Assembly (NCBI GenBank): GCA_964506785.1
Contig: CAZDME010000056.1
Location: forward strand, 1 to 8,368
Source of the DNA: CAZDME01 sp964506785 [NCBI: uncultured bacterium]
Lineage (GTDB): Bacteria > CAZDME01 > JAYEMH01
Length of the DNA: 8,368 bases
Direction of reading: 5' to 3'
Shown here: positions 1-5,519 of the stretch, in pieces
How the letters are laid out: every line of letters begins with the position of its first letter
How positions within the stretch are numbered: the stretch's first letter is position 1
Translations under genes and position numbers: made by a program
The notes under the pieces: model-generated
The model's database searches: none
Seen by the model: only the letters and a program-made list of their open reading frames with translations
What the model was told of the DNA's origin: nothing

Positions 1-271
1 TTAAAAGAGTCACCAAGGTTTCTGCCTTATATAATCCATATGGAAATCTCGCGCTTTTTTTCTTCCCCGCCAGCCAAAGCCCAAATCCGGAGGCGAAAAT
101 CGCCAAAAGATCGGCTCCGCTATGAAAAGCATCAGCCAATAGTATCTTTGAATCGAAAAGATATCCTATAGCACCTTTGGTTACCGCTAAAAGCAAAGTA
201 AAAAAAGTAGCCATAAAAGCTACTTTTTGGCCTCTTTTTAGCTTTTCTACGCTTTTACTATTAACGCTCAT
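1..271 (-). CDS. Cation diffusion facilitator (CDF) family metal transporter, N-terminal part
   Basis: The gene starts with ATG at 271 and stays open to the window edge, so only the first 90 residues are visible. Residues 17-39 and 43-69 form the first two membrane helices. The second helix carries HSGAD (residues 50-54), the HxxxD pair that lines the transport metal site in CDF proteins; HxxxD is the arrangement usual for zinc-type members, while manganese or iron types often have DxxxD. The segment FPYGLYKAE (76-84) matches the conserved loop before helix 3. CDF proteins are inner-membrane antiporters that export divalent metals such as Zn, Fe, Co or Mn. A weak purine-rich stretch precedes the start, and the gap to the upstream zinc-ribbon gene is 14 bases, so it is probably co-transcribed. 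Family assignment is firm; the metal is inferred. Confidence 0.88.
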   Translation of the reverse strand, partial: MSVNSKSVEKLKRGQKVAFMATFFTLLLAVTKGAIGYLFDSKILLADAFHSGADLLAIFASGFGLWLAGKKKSARFPYGLYKAETLVTLL

Positions 272-285
272 TTTCTATCTCTAAA

Positions 286-519
286 TTATTCCCGGGGAAA
301 TTGCCGGGTCATAAATGCTCCGCAACCAGGGCATCTTGTTTGAAAACAAGGCAAGCCTCGTTTGTGAGGTAAAACTCGCCCGCAATTGGGGCAAATACAT
401 GTATCCGGAGATCCAACCGGCCCCCGCGGCCCGAACCATCCCCATCTTCTTCCTCCTCTAAAACCCTTGCCTCGGCCCCGGCCGCCGCGCCCTCCGCCTC
501 TTCCGAATCCAAATGGCAT
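286..519 (-). CDS. Small Gly/Arg-rich zinc-ribbon protein
   Basis: A 77-residue protein with two parts. Residues 3-36 are almost only Gly, Arg, Phe, Trp and Pro, strongly basic and probably disordered. Residues 41-72 hold a CPNCG (43-47) and CPGCG (63-67) knuckle pair with extra Cys at 41 and 58, and the sequence PHKRGLPC between them. This resembles small CxxCG proteins that I recall from anaerobes, sometimes near Mrp/MinD ATPases and NifX-like proteins; that comparison is from memory. An AAGGAG site lies 7 bases before the ATG. A second reading frame is open across the same DNA, but the Cys spacing and the Shine-Dalgarno site support this one. The function is unknown; metal or nucleic-acid binding is possible. 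Confidence 0.75.
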   Translation of the reverse strand: MPFGFGRGGGRGGRGRGKGFRGGRRWGWFGPRGPVGSPDTCICPNCGRVLPHKRGLPCFQTRCPGCGAFMTRQFPRE

Positions 520-526
520 TTCGATA

Positions 527-532
527 CTCCTT
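527..532 (-). promoter_or_regulatory. Ribosome binding site of the Gly/Arg-rich zinc-ribbon gene
   Basis: The minus strand reads AAGGAG here, 7 bases before the ATG at 519. It is the best start signal in the left part of the window. It confirms the chosen frame where two frames are open. Confidence 0.8.
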
Positions 533-565
533 TTCTGGGAATTTATTTTACGGTTAATATCGTCA

Positions 566-934
566 CTACTTGCTTTTGCCTCTTATTTTTATTCCCTTCA
601 TCCTTAATGCATCTGTTCTTTTCCTGGAACATTCCCTGCAGAAAAATTTCGGTTCGGCATTCCGCTTATCGTAATTAGGGGCCAACACCAATCTTTGCAA
701 ACTTGTTTCTTTGCCGCATTGGTCACACCTGCCCTTTTCCTTGAAATGCCACATCTCAACCGCCTTCGAAGTAAATATAAATCGGTCTACCCAAAAAAAT
801 ATCGATCCCCCTATCAAGTTGGCTATAATCGTAGACCATATGCCTACTCCCAAATTCCTGACTACCAGCCACAAGATAGGAGTACTTAATTGCCAGCGAA
901 ACAAATATAACGTAAACCTTTTGATATTAATCAT
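566..934 (-). CDS. Small membrane protein: GtrA-like two-helix part plus zinc ribbon
   Basis: A 122-residue protein. Residues 16-30 and 32-54 look like two membrane helices; the stretch from RWQLSTP to FFWVDRFIF resembles the pattern of one half of a GtrA-type four-helix protein, ending in the aromatic-Asp-Arg-aromatic signature of that family. Residues 70-102 carry CDQC and CREC pairs (Cys 70, 73, 99, 102) that would bind zinc on the cytoplasmic side. The C-terminus is very basic (RKR, KIRGKSK). Its ATG overlaps the stop of the upstream membrane-protein gene by 8 bases and lacks a good Shine-Dalgarno site, which points to translational coupling and joint function. GtrA proteins are linked to moving lipid-linked sugars, but half a GtrA with a zinc ribbon need not do that. 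The function is unknown. Confidence 0.72.
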   Translation of the reverse strand: MINIKRFTLYLFRWQLSTPILWLVVRNLGVGIWSTIIANLIGGSIFFWVDRFIFTSKAVEMWHFKEKGRCDQCGKETSLQRLVLAPNYDKRNAEPKFFCRECSRKRTDALRMKGIKIRGKSK

Positions 935-1562
935 GGTGGCTAACGTCTTTTACGAACAACAACGGAAAAACAATGTCACTCACACAACAAGGTATCCATA
1001 CCGCGATAAAAAGAAATAAAAATATGGCGATATACAAGAACCATTGCAGCGATTCCCCCATAGCCATAATAATGTGAAACAGCGATGCCCAAGTGCTTAA
1101 AAGCACGTGACCGGCATGAGGAAATTTTGTCCTTGGCCGAAAATAAGCTATCGCCACTCCTAATAGCGCTAACGGATTAACCAACCACCACTTTTCGATG
1201 AAACCTATATGGATACCCCTATTTGGCATATTAAGCAAAGTCTCCCCTAGATACGGTATTAAAGAATCGCTTATTGTCGCAATGCCTATGGATCCCGTAT
1301 ACCCGATAATAAGTAAAACCCAAAAATTACATTTTCCCGCAAGGCATTTTCCGCTAAAGCGTTCGCACTCATGAAGTTCAAACATAGATGCGGTAACAAG
1401 GGCGCTTAAAACAACATGCAACGGATGAAGTATATAAAAAATGTTATAAGAAAAATTGGCGGGTAATTTCCGAAAAAACACCATGATTACAATACCGGTA
1501 ACCGCTCCAAAAAGAGTAAAAGGAGCGTGAATTTTTAATTCCTTTGAGACCTGCTTAAACAC
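927..1562 (-). CDS. Polytopic membrane protein rich in His and Cys, function unknown
   Basis: A 211-residue protein with about six membrane helices (roughly residues 15-30, 42-61, 80-102, 127-141, 152-169 and 174-203). Many potential metal ligands lie in or next to helices: HPLH (46-49), HECE (64-67), Cys 73 and 78, HAGH (149-152), His 163 and a CC..D group (192-196). The protein has no signal peptide and I do not recognise a named family. The start is GTG at 1562; an AGG lies about 8 bases before it and no in-frame ATG is close. The next gene overlaps its end by 8 bases, so the two products are probably made together, and a CDF metal transporter follows two genes on. A metal-transport or metal-sensing membrane role is inferred from these residues and neighbours only. 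Confidence 0.7.
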   Translation of the reverse strand: MFKQVSKELKIHAPFTLFGAVTGIVIMVFFRKLPANFSYNIFYILHPLHVVLSALVTASMFELHECERFSGKCLAGKCNFWVLLIIGYTGSIGIATISDSLIPYLGETLLNMPNRGIHIGFIEKWWLVNPLALLGVAIAYFRPRTKFPHAGHVLLSTWASLFHIIMAMGESLQWFLYIAIFLFLFIAVWIPCCVSDIVFPLLFVKDVSHHD

Positions 1563-1597
1563 CTTAATACCTGCTTTATTTTCTGCCAGGACCGGAT

Positions 1598-2027
1598 TTA
1601 TATCTTTCTTACGTAAAATTTGTTATTTTTATATTCTGTTTCCGTTAATTTGCCTTCAGCTATTGGCCTATCGATAACAGCCCAATCTCTATTGGCTTTT
1701 TTTAAAAATTCACTTACCGCTTCTTTTTTCATCGGATGCGCCGATGCAATGCTTAAAAGGTCTTCTTTAACATTCCCCGTAAACGAAAAGGCATTTCCCT
1801 CATATTTCAAGGAAACCCAATCAGCCCCGCATAAATCATTCAGGTCATCTTTTTGCCATATAAAAGAAGCGTTTGAGATAACAGCCATTTTGATTCCCGG
1901 TGGCTTAAGTAATTCTATTTCCTTACCAGGATTAACATCAAGTTGGAGGAATATTATTTATCCCTAAACTCCGGCCCAGGCGCCTTGACGGAACCGGGCC
2001 GAATGTTAATAAACTTTCTTTAATCAT
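1598..2027 (-). pseudogene. Decayed radical SAM protein gene (COG0731 type), two internal deletions and a frameshift
   Basis: Three pieces of one gene remain in order. ATG at 2027 opens 29 codons containing FGPVPSRRLGRSLGINNIPP, the N-terminal signature of COG0731 radical SAM proteins, then TGA at 1940-1938. In another frame, starting at about 1942, LDVNPGKEIELLKPPGIK runs into the open frame from ATG 1888 (AVISNASFIW, then ADWVSLK), which matches the middle of the family. Directly after ADWVSLK comes YEGNAFSFTGN and a winged-helix-like C-terminal domain ending in KFYVRKI at 1598. Missing are the CxxxCxxC cluster motif that should follow IPP, and most of the barrel that should separate ADWVSLK from YEGNAF. 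Intact members are, from memory, about 300 residues; about 140 codons remain. Without the cluster cysteines it cannot be a radical SAM enzyme. The C-terminal 96 codons (1888-1598) are still open and could in principle be translated, but no Shine-Dalgarno site is seen before that ATG. Confidence 0.87.
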
Positions 2028-2064
2028 TATATTTTGATATTTTTTCTCGCTGAAATTATTCTAA

Positions 2065-2778
2065 TTACACGTCCAGTATATGACCTGTTTTCAGGGAAAC
2101 GAAATTTTTACCGTATTTTTCCCTGAAAATTTTCTCTGCTTCCGGGCCGCTACAATGCATAGGCCCGCTTTTAATTATACCCATTTTCTTAAAGTTCCCG
2201 GCTAAAATCTGTATCGCTCTCTTATCTGCTTCCATCAGATGAAATCCGCCTAAAACAAGGTAAATAAGCTCCTTTGGAAATTTTGTTTTTGCTTTTTCCA
2301 CCATTTTCAGGACTCCGGGATGGGCGCATCCCGTAATTATGATAAGGCCATTTTCCGTTTTTAACACCATAGCTTGTTCTGCCATATATTTGCCATTATA
2401 GGCCCCGGCTATTTCTCCGGTAGAAAATATATCCGGCAAAATTTGCGTTAATTTATCTGCCTCGATAAGATTGGCGTCGAGTTTTTTGGCTTTATTTTTA
2501 AATTCGCGGCTAAAATTAGGGCAGATGTACACAGGCATGCCTTTTTTGCTTTTCAGCAAATCCCAAAGCCCTCCCCAATGATCCCAGTGGTCATGGGAAA
2601 TCACTATTGCCTTAATCTTGCCTGCATCAACTTTCAATGATCGCATATTCTCGAGTAACCACTTCCCTTTTTCCCCTGTATCAAACAGTATTTTATCATT
2701 AATCAAAAAGGAAATGCCCCATCCAATATGGAGATTTTTATCCTTCCTATCCTTATCGAAAAGAATTTTTATTTTCAT
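2065..2778 (-). CDS. Metallo-beta-lactamase-fold hydrolase, COG1237 type
   Basis: A 237-residue cytoplasmic protein. The binuclear metal site is visible as SHDHWDH (His62, His64, Asp66, His67), His153 in GCAHPG and His208 in MHCSG; LFDTG (31-35) is the usual strand before the active site, and GGFHL (177-181) is typical of the subfamily. These marks fit COG1237, whose archaeal members are annotated as the methanopterin-pathway enzyme that joins a dihydropterin to ribofuranosyl-aminobenzene phosphate. Most bacterial members have no proven substrate, so that activity should not be assumed. The length is usual and the protein looks intact. A purine stretch with AGGA lies about 11 bases before the ATG. 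The gap to the upstream Nudix gene is 13 bases, so the two are probably co-transcribed. Confidence 0.88.
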   Translation of the reverse strand: MKIKILFDKDRKDKNLHIGWGISFLINDKILFDTGEKGKWLLENMRSLKVDAGKIKAIVISHDHWDHWGGLWDLLKSKKGMPVYICPNFSREFKNKAKKLDANLIEADKLTQILPDIFSTGEIAGAYNGKYMAEQAMVLKTENGLIIITGCAHPGVLKMVEKAKTKFPKELIYLVLGGFHLMEADKRAIQILAGNFKKMGIIKSGPMHCSGPEAEKIFREKYGKNFVSLKTGHILDV

Positions 2779-2791
2779 TTTTAACGTCTTC

Positions 2792-3325
2792 CTATATTTT
2801 TTTGATTATTTTCCTATGTGACGAAAACGGTATTGCGGGTAAATCTTTCTTACTGAAAAATTTAGCATCTTTCAATTCATTATTTAATAATAACGATCCT
2901 TGAAAAATTTCAACTTCATACCCGATAACAAGAAGCGAACCATATTCTCTCGACTTTTGAATATAAATGCCTATCAAGTTTTTGATTTCACCCTTTAAGC
3001 CTGTTTCCTCTTTTAACTCTCTCAGGCATGCGATTTCAGGCATTTCTTCTGACTCAACAAATCCCCCGGGCAAAGCCCACTTATTTATTCCCGGTTTTAT
3101 ATTTCTTTTGACTATAAGAATCTTACCTCTCCCGTTCTTTGCCACACAAACAGCCACGGGTAAAGGGTTTTTATAATATATCCAACCACACTTTTGACAG
3201 GCCAACCTTTTTCGGCCGTCCACCTGTTCCTTGCGTAAATAATATCCGCATAAAGGGCAAAATTTAAATTTCTTCGGAGTTGAATTTTTCATTTTATCTT
3301 TTTCATTTTTTATAATCTTTTTCAC
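2792..3325 (-). CDS. Nudix hydrolase with N-terminal zinc ribbon
   Basis: Residues are numbered from the GTG at 3325. A zinc ribbon is formed by CPLCG (23-27) and CQKCG (43-47). The Nudix box is complete at residues 88-110: Gly88, Glu94, then RELKEETGL, which includes the metal-binding REUxEE glutamates. Such enzymes cleave nucleoside diphosphates linked to another group; the zinc-ribbon-plus-Nudix layout recalls NudC-type NADH pyrophosphatases and related ADP-ribose hydrolases, but this protein is shorter and lacks a clear NudC C-terminal signature, so the substrate is open. The start is uncertain: GTG 3325 overlaps the DUF1684 gene by 23 bases, while an in-frame ATG at 3292 begins 10 bases after it and still precedes the zinc ribbon. 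Neither has a strong Shine-Dalgarno site, which suggests coupling to the upstream gene. Confidence 0.9.
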   Translation of the reverse strand: MKKIIKNEKDKMKNSTPKKFKFCPLCGYYLRKEQVDGRKRLACQKCGWIYYKNPLPVAVCVAKNGRGKILIVKRNIKPGINKWALPGGFVESEEMPEIACLRELKEETGLKGEIKNLIGIYIQKSREYGSLLVIGYEVEIFQGSLLLNNELKDAKFFSKKDLPAIPFSSHRKIIKKI

Positions 3326-3848
3326 CCGCGTAAACCGGTACTTTTAACCAATTTTCAGGAGGGGTAAAAGGGCAGGCGTAATCCCTGCTATACGCGCACC
3401 AGGGGTTATACGCATCATTAAAATCAATTATCCATTTCCCCCCGGGGGTTTGATGCCTGCCGGTTTCAAGGTCCAGATACCGCCCTGCCCCATATGTTTC
3501 TTTACCGCTGGTGACATCCCTGAAAGGGACAAAAAACCCCTCTTCTTCAGGGGAACTTTTATAAATCTGCAATTTACAATCTGTATCACCTATTCTGAAA
3601 TTAAATTCACCCCACTTTAAAAACTTCCGCTCATTTCCTTTGGTATCTTCTATTTTCACCGTTTCCTTCTCCCCATGTTCCCGGAGGTCAAGCTCAAAGA
3701 GGTAATCCCGATCAGGGCTATAATAATTTAAGCCTTTAAATTTTTGACATTCGTCAAAAGATAGGGGCGACTGAAAAGGTGTTTTAAAAAATCCGTCTTT
3801 TTCCCTGCGTTTTGCTTCAATATGTTGTTTCCACCCGGCGATATCCAT
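3303..3848 (-). CDS. DUF1684 family protein
   Basis: A 181-residue protein with the C-terminal core of DUF1684 (COG3358): PFRDVTSGKETYGAGRYLDL begins near residue 108, DFNDAYNPWCAY spans 142-153 and CPFTPPENWLKVPVYAGEK begins at 159. The N-terminal half is the family's usual beta-rich region, including FLKWGEFNFRIG. No signal peptide or membrane segment is visible, so it should be cytoplasmic. The family has no established function; its conserved Tyr, Cys and Pro-rich end suggests a binding pocket, but that is inference. A good AAGGAAGG site (3856-3863) lies about 7 bases before the ATG. It follows GroES after 49 bases, the largest gap in this part, and overlaps the possible GTG start of the Nudix gene. 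Confidence 0.87.
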   Translation of the reverse strand: MDIAGWKQHIEAKRREKDGFFKTPFQSPLSFDECQKFKGLNYYSPDRDYLFELDLREHGEKETVKIEDTKGNERKFLKWGEFNFRIGDTDCKLQIYKSSPEEEGFFVPFRDVTSGKETYGAGRYLDLETGRHQTPGGKWIIDFNDAYNPWCAYSRDYACPFTPPENWLKVPVYAGEKDYKK

Positions 3849-3897
3849 TGCTTTTCCTTCCTTTTACCTGTAAGAATAAAAAATTCTCTTCGAACCC

Positions 3898-4182
3898 TTA
3901 TTCCGGAATTTTATCTACTGCCTCGTATTTTGCCAGAAGGTCATCTTCGGTAAGCAAAATATAATCTTCCCCCTCTGCCTTAACTTCCGTTCCGCTTAAT
4001 TCCTTATAAATTACGCGGTCACCAACCGCCACTTCATCGGTTGCGTCTTCCGCTACCGCAATAACCTTACCCTCCTGAAGTTTTTCTTTAGCGGTATCAG
4101 GAACATATATACCGCCGGATGTCTTATCTCTGGCCTCAAGGGGTTTTACCAGAATCTGTCCGTTTATTGGTTGCAACTTCAT
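3898..4182 (-). CDS. groES: Co-chaperonin GroES
   Basis: A full-length 94-residue GroES. The opening LQPINGQILVKPLEA, the mobile loop KTSGGIYVPDTAKEKLQEGKV and the GDRVIYKELSGTEV strand are diagnostic. GroES caps the GroEL ring and encloses the client protein. The mobile-loop contact is IYV where most proteins have I-V/I-L, a mild change at the GroEL-binding tripeptide. The C-terminus (LLAKYEAVDKIPE) is somewhat longer than usual. No GroEL follows; the next gene is DUF1684, although groES-groEL is the common bacterial order. The ribosome binding site is near perfect and overlaps the upstream stop codon. No CIRCE-type repeat is seen, and the upstream gene is only 14 bases away, so transcription probably comes from the redox block rather than a separate heat-shock promoter. 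Confidence 0.95.
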   Translation of the reverse strand: MKLQPINGQILVKPLEARDKTSGGIYVPDTAKEKLQEGKVIAVAEDATDEVAVGDRVIYKELSGTEVKAEGEDYILLTEDDLLAKYEAVDKIPE

Positions 4183-4185
4183 ACT

Positions 4186-4198
4186 ATCACCTCCTTTT
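4186..4198 (-). promoter_or_regulatory. Near-perfect ribosome binding site of groES
   Basis: The minus strand reads AAAAGGAGGTGAT, complementary over its length to the 3' end of bacterial 16S rRNA, 3 bases before the ATG counting from its last T and about 8 from the GGAGG core. Its first bases are part of the TAA stop of the thioredoxin-glutaredoxin gene, so termination and re-initiation happen at nearly the same place. This predicts high GroES output relative to its neighbours. Confidence 0.85.
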
Positions 4199-4781
4199 AA
4201 GTAGAAAGAAACCTGTCAATTTTCGCCTGATCAAATCCTACCACTAAATGCCCGTCAATATCAATCTGCGGCACGGCCATCTGGCCGCTGCGCCTTACTA
4301 ATCTTTCGGCTGCGCGCTGGTCTTGAGCTATATCTACTGTCGTAAAATTAATACCCTGTTTACGTAAATATGCCTTGGCGGTTCCGCAGGCGGGGCAACC
4401 TGGGCCGCTATACACAACTACCCGATGAAAAATCTTTTTTTCGCCGCTTTTACGGGGCGATGCCATACCGCATAATACACGGCCGTAAAACCTAGCATTT
4501 TCAACCCCTTCTATACGCCGGACTATCTTTTTTTCGCGAAACGCTAAAACTGTAGGTACATTTTTCACATTAAACTGTTTATGCACGCCTTTAATCTTTT
4601 CCACGTCAACAACATAAACAGGAATTTTTTTGTTTTCCTTACTAAAATTTTCGATTTCACCCAAAGCTCGCCTCGCGTTAGGCGAAAAACCCGCATAAAA
4701 CATTAAAACCAAAAAGTCCTTGTGTTTATTTTGCGCGTCCTGAAAATGATTCCGGTTTTTTATCCATTCAAACATTACCAT
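4197..4781 (-). CDS. Thioredoxin-like/glutaredoxin fusion protein; thioredoxin half lacks its cysteines
   Basis: A 194-residue two-domain protein. Residues 4-105 have the thioredoxin order: LVLMFYAGFSP strand and turn, a VYVVDVEK strand, and the NVPTVLAF strand with cis-proline 76. The active-site CGPC is replaced by SPNA (33-36), so this half cannot do thiol-disulfide exchange and more likely binds a partner. Residues 119-194 are a glutaredoxin with an intact CPAC site (129-132), AVPQI around cis-proline 171 and the glutathione-site-like VGFDQ. Two starts are possible: ATG 4781 lies only 3 bases from GAAAGG, whereas the in-frame ATG at 4775 has the normal 9-base gap and is preferred. It sits 7-13 bases after the DGC-domain gene. 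Its likely role is reducing a disulfide or handling a thiol or cluster in a protein from this block; the exact substrate is unknown. Confidence 0.88.
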   Translation of the reverse strand: MVMFEWIKNRNHFQDAQNKHKDFLVLMFYAGFSPNARRALGEIENFSKENKKIPVYVVDVEKIKGVHKQFNVKNVPTVLAFREKKIVRRIEGVENARFYGRVLCGMASPRKSGEKKIFHRVVVYSGPGCPACGTAKAYLRKQGINFTTVDIAQDQRAAERLVRRSGQMAVPQIDIDGHLVVGFDQAKIDRFLST

Positions 4782-4784
4782 TTG

Positions 4785-4790
4785 CCTTTC
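4785..4790 (-). promoter_or_regulatory. Ribosome binding site that favours the second start of the thioredoxin-glutaredoxin gene
   Basis: The minus strand reads GAAAGG. It is 3 bases from ATG 4781, which is too close, and 9 bases from ATG 4775, which is normal. The mature protein therefore probably starts two residues later than the longest frame. Confidence 0.6.
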
Positions 4791-5166
4791 AGATTTTATT
4801 TAAAAGAATTTTTACTTCGTTTTGTACGATTTTATAAACCCTCTTTTCTAGATCCTTAAAAGGTAATTTCTTTTCCTTTTTGACGCCAAGAAGCGAGGTT
4901 AACTCGATGTAAGTATCTACAGACACCCCCTCCCTTTTAAATAGTTCCTTGCCGCACTGAATCGCGCAGGCGTCTATTAAAATACGCTTTTTTGAGTTTT
5001 TTACAATTTCCCCACGCTTCCATGGCACTATGGCGGCGGGAAGACATCCTATTTTCACATCATCAGGATTTTCCTCCCATACCCTTATACAGGCTTTAGA
5101 TGCGGCAACGCCGGTGGCGCATCCGCCATAACAGGTAAAAATCAAAACTTTATAAAGATTGGCCAC
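4789..5166 (-). CDS. DGC-domain protein, putative zinc binding
   Basis: A 125-residue protein matching the DGC family, a putative zinc-binding domain with four conserved cysteines. The N-terminal CYGGCATG (Cys12, Cys16) corresponds to the opening Cys-Ser/Gly-Gly motif, Cys41 lies in GCLPA, and the central motif appears as DACAIQC (65-71), with Ala in place of the Gly that names the family. A further Cys26 is present. It has no membrane segments, so it should be cytoplasmic. The start is GTG at 5166, inside the end of the ferredoxin gene (17-base overlap) and without a Shine-Dalgarno site, so its translation probably depends on the ferredoxin being translated. It has no proven function; the context suggests metal delivery or a redox-sensitive partner to the ferredoxin and glutaredoxin. 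Confidence 0.82.
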   Translation of the reverse strand: MANLYKVLIFTCYGGCATGVAASKACIRVWEENPDDVKIGCLPAAIVPWKRGEIVKNSKKRILIDACAIQCGKELFKREGVSVDTYIELTSLLGVKKEKKLPFKDLEKRVYKIVQNEVKILLNKI

Positions 5167-5518
5167 TTTTTAATTGTTTAAGCTCTTCTATGGTTTTTTC
5201 GGCAACGATTTTTTGTTTATTGTAATGCTTTATCATTCGCTGTAAGCATTTATTTTTTTCCTTAACATCAGCGAGATATTTTGCGCAAAGATCCATAAAT
5301 CTTTTTGTTTCTTCCACGTTATTTTTTACATTTTCCGGTATTTTTTCGCTGTCATGCCTTACTGCCTCATTGGGACATACACTGTGGCAGGTACCGCAAT
5401 GAATGCAATTTTCCATATTTATTCTTGCCTTCTCATCCTCCATCGAAATTGCGTCAACCGGACATTTCCCGACGCAAACATTGCAACCGGTACATTTTTT
5501 TTCGTCAACCCATGGCAT
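5150..5518 (-). CDS. 2[4Fe-4S] ferredoxin with C-terminal helical extension
   Basis: A 122-residue protein. Residues 2-54 form a bacterial-type ferredoxin with two complete cluster motifs: Cys 9, 12, 15, 19-Pro and Cys 38, 41, 44, 48-Pro. It should carry low-potential electrons in the cytoplasm. Residues 60-118 are an added charged, helix-prone tail with Lys/Glu heptad-like spacing (KRFMDLCAKYLADVKEK, then KTIEELKQLK) and two more Cys (79, 92 region); ordinary clostridial ferredoxins end near residue 55. The tail may form a coiled coil or dock to a partner. An AGGAGG site (5527-5532) lies 8 bases before the ATG, and the gene begins 1 base after the adenosyltransferase stop. Likely partners are the fused ATPase and the adenosyltransferase; this is inferred from position. 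Confidence 0.92.
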   Translation of the reverse strand: MPWVDEKKCTGCNVCVGKCPVDAISMEDEKARINMENCIHCGTCHSVCPNEAVRHDSEKIPENVKNNVEETKRFMDLCAKYLADVKEKNKCLQRMIKHYNKQKIVAEKTIEELKQLKSGQSL

Positions 5519-5519
5519 A

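Noticed and set aside
309-512. An acidic 67-residue frame overlapping the Gly/Arg-rich zinc-ribbon gene
   Set aside because: It is the shifted frame of the GC-rich repeat. It lacks its own ribosome site and conserved motifs, whereas the other frame has AAGGAG and four ordered cysteines.
386-607. Plus-strand open frames here and at 695-1019, 1620-1967, 2618-2821, 2967-3176, 5305-5550, 6432-6817, 6870-7139 and 7152-7487
   Set aside because: All lie opposite confident minus-strand genes or the radical SAM remnant, show no family motif and have skewed composition typical of antisense frames.
1972-2001. Inverted repeat CGGCCC...GGGCCG as a terminator or operator
   Set aside because: The arms are only 6 bases with an 18-base loop, have no T-run, and fall in codons for the conserved radical SAM N-terminal signature.
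2025-2051. TATAAT with an upstream TTTCAG as a promoter for the radical SAM remnant
   Set aside because: The TATAAT overlaps the ATG itself, the -35 match is poor, and such AT-rich spacers give chance matches.
3868-3890. AT-rich hairpin AGAAT-TTTTT-ATTCT between groES and the DUF1684 gene as a terminator
   Set aside because: The stem has 5 pairs, mostly A-T, and no clean T-run follows it; it is too weak to support a terminator call.
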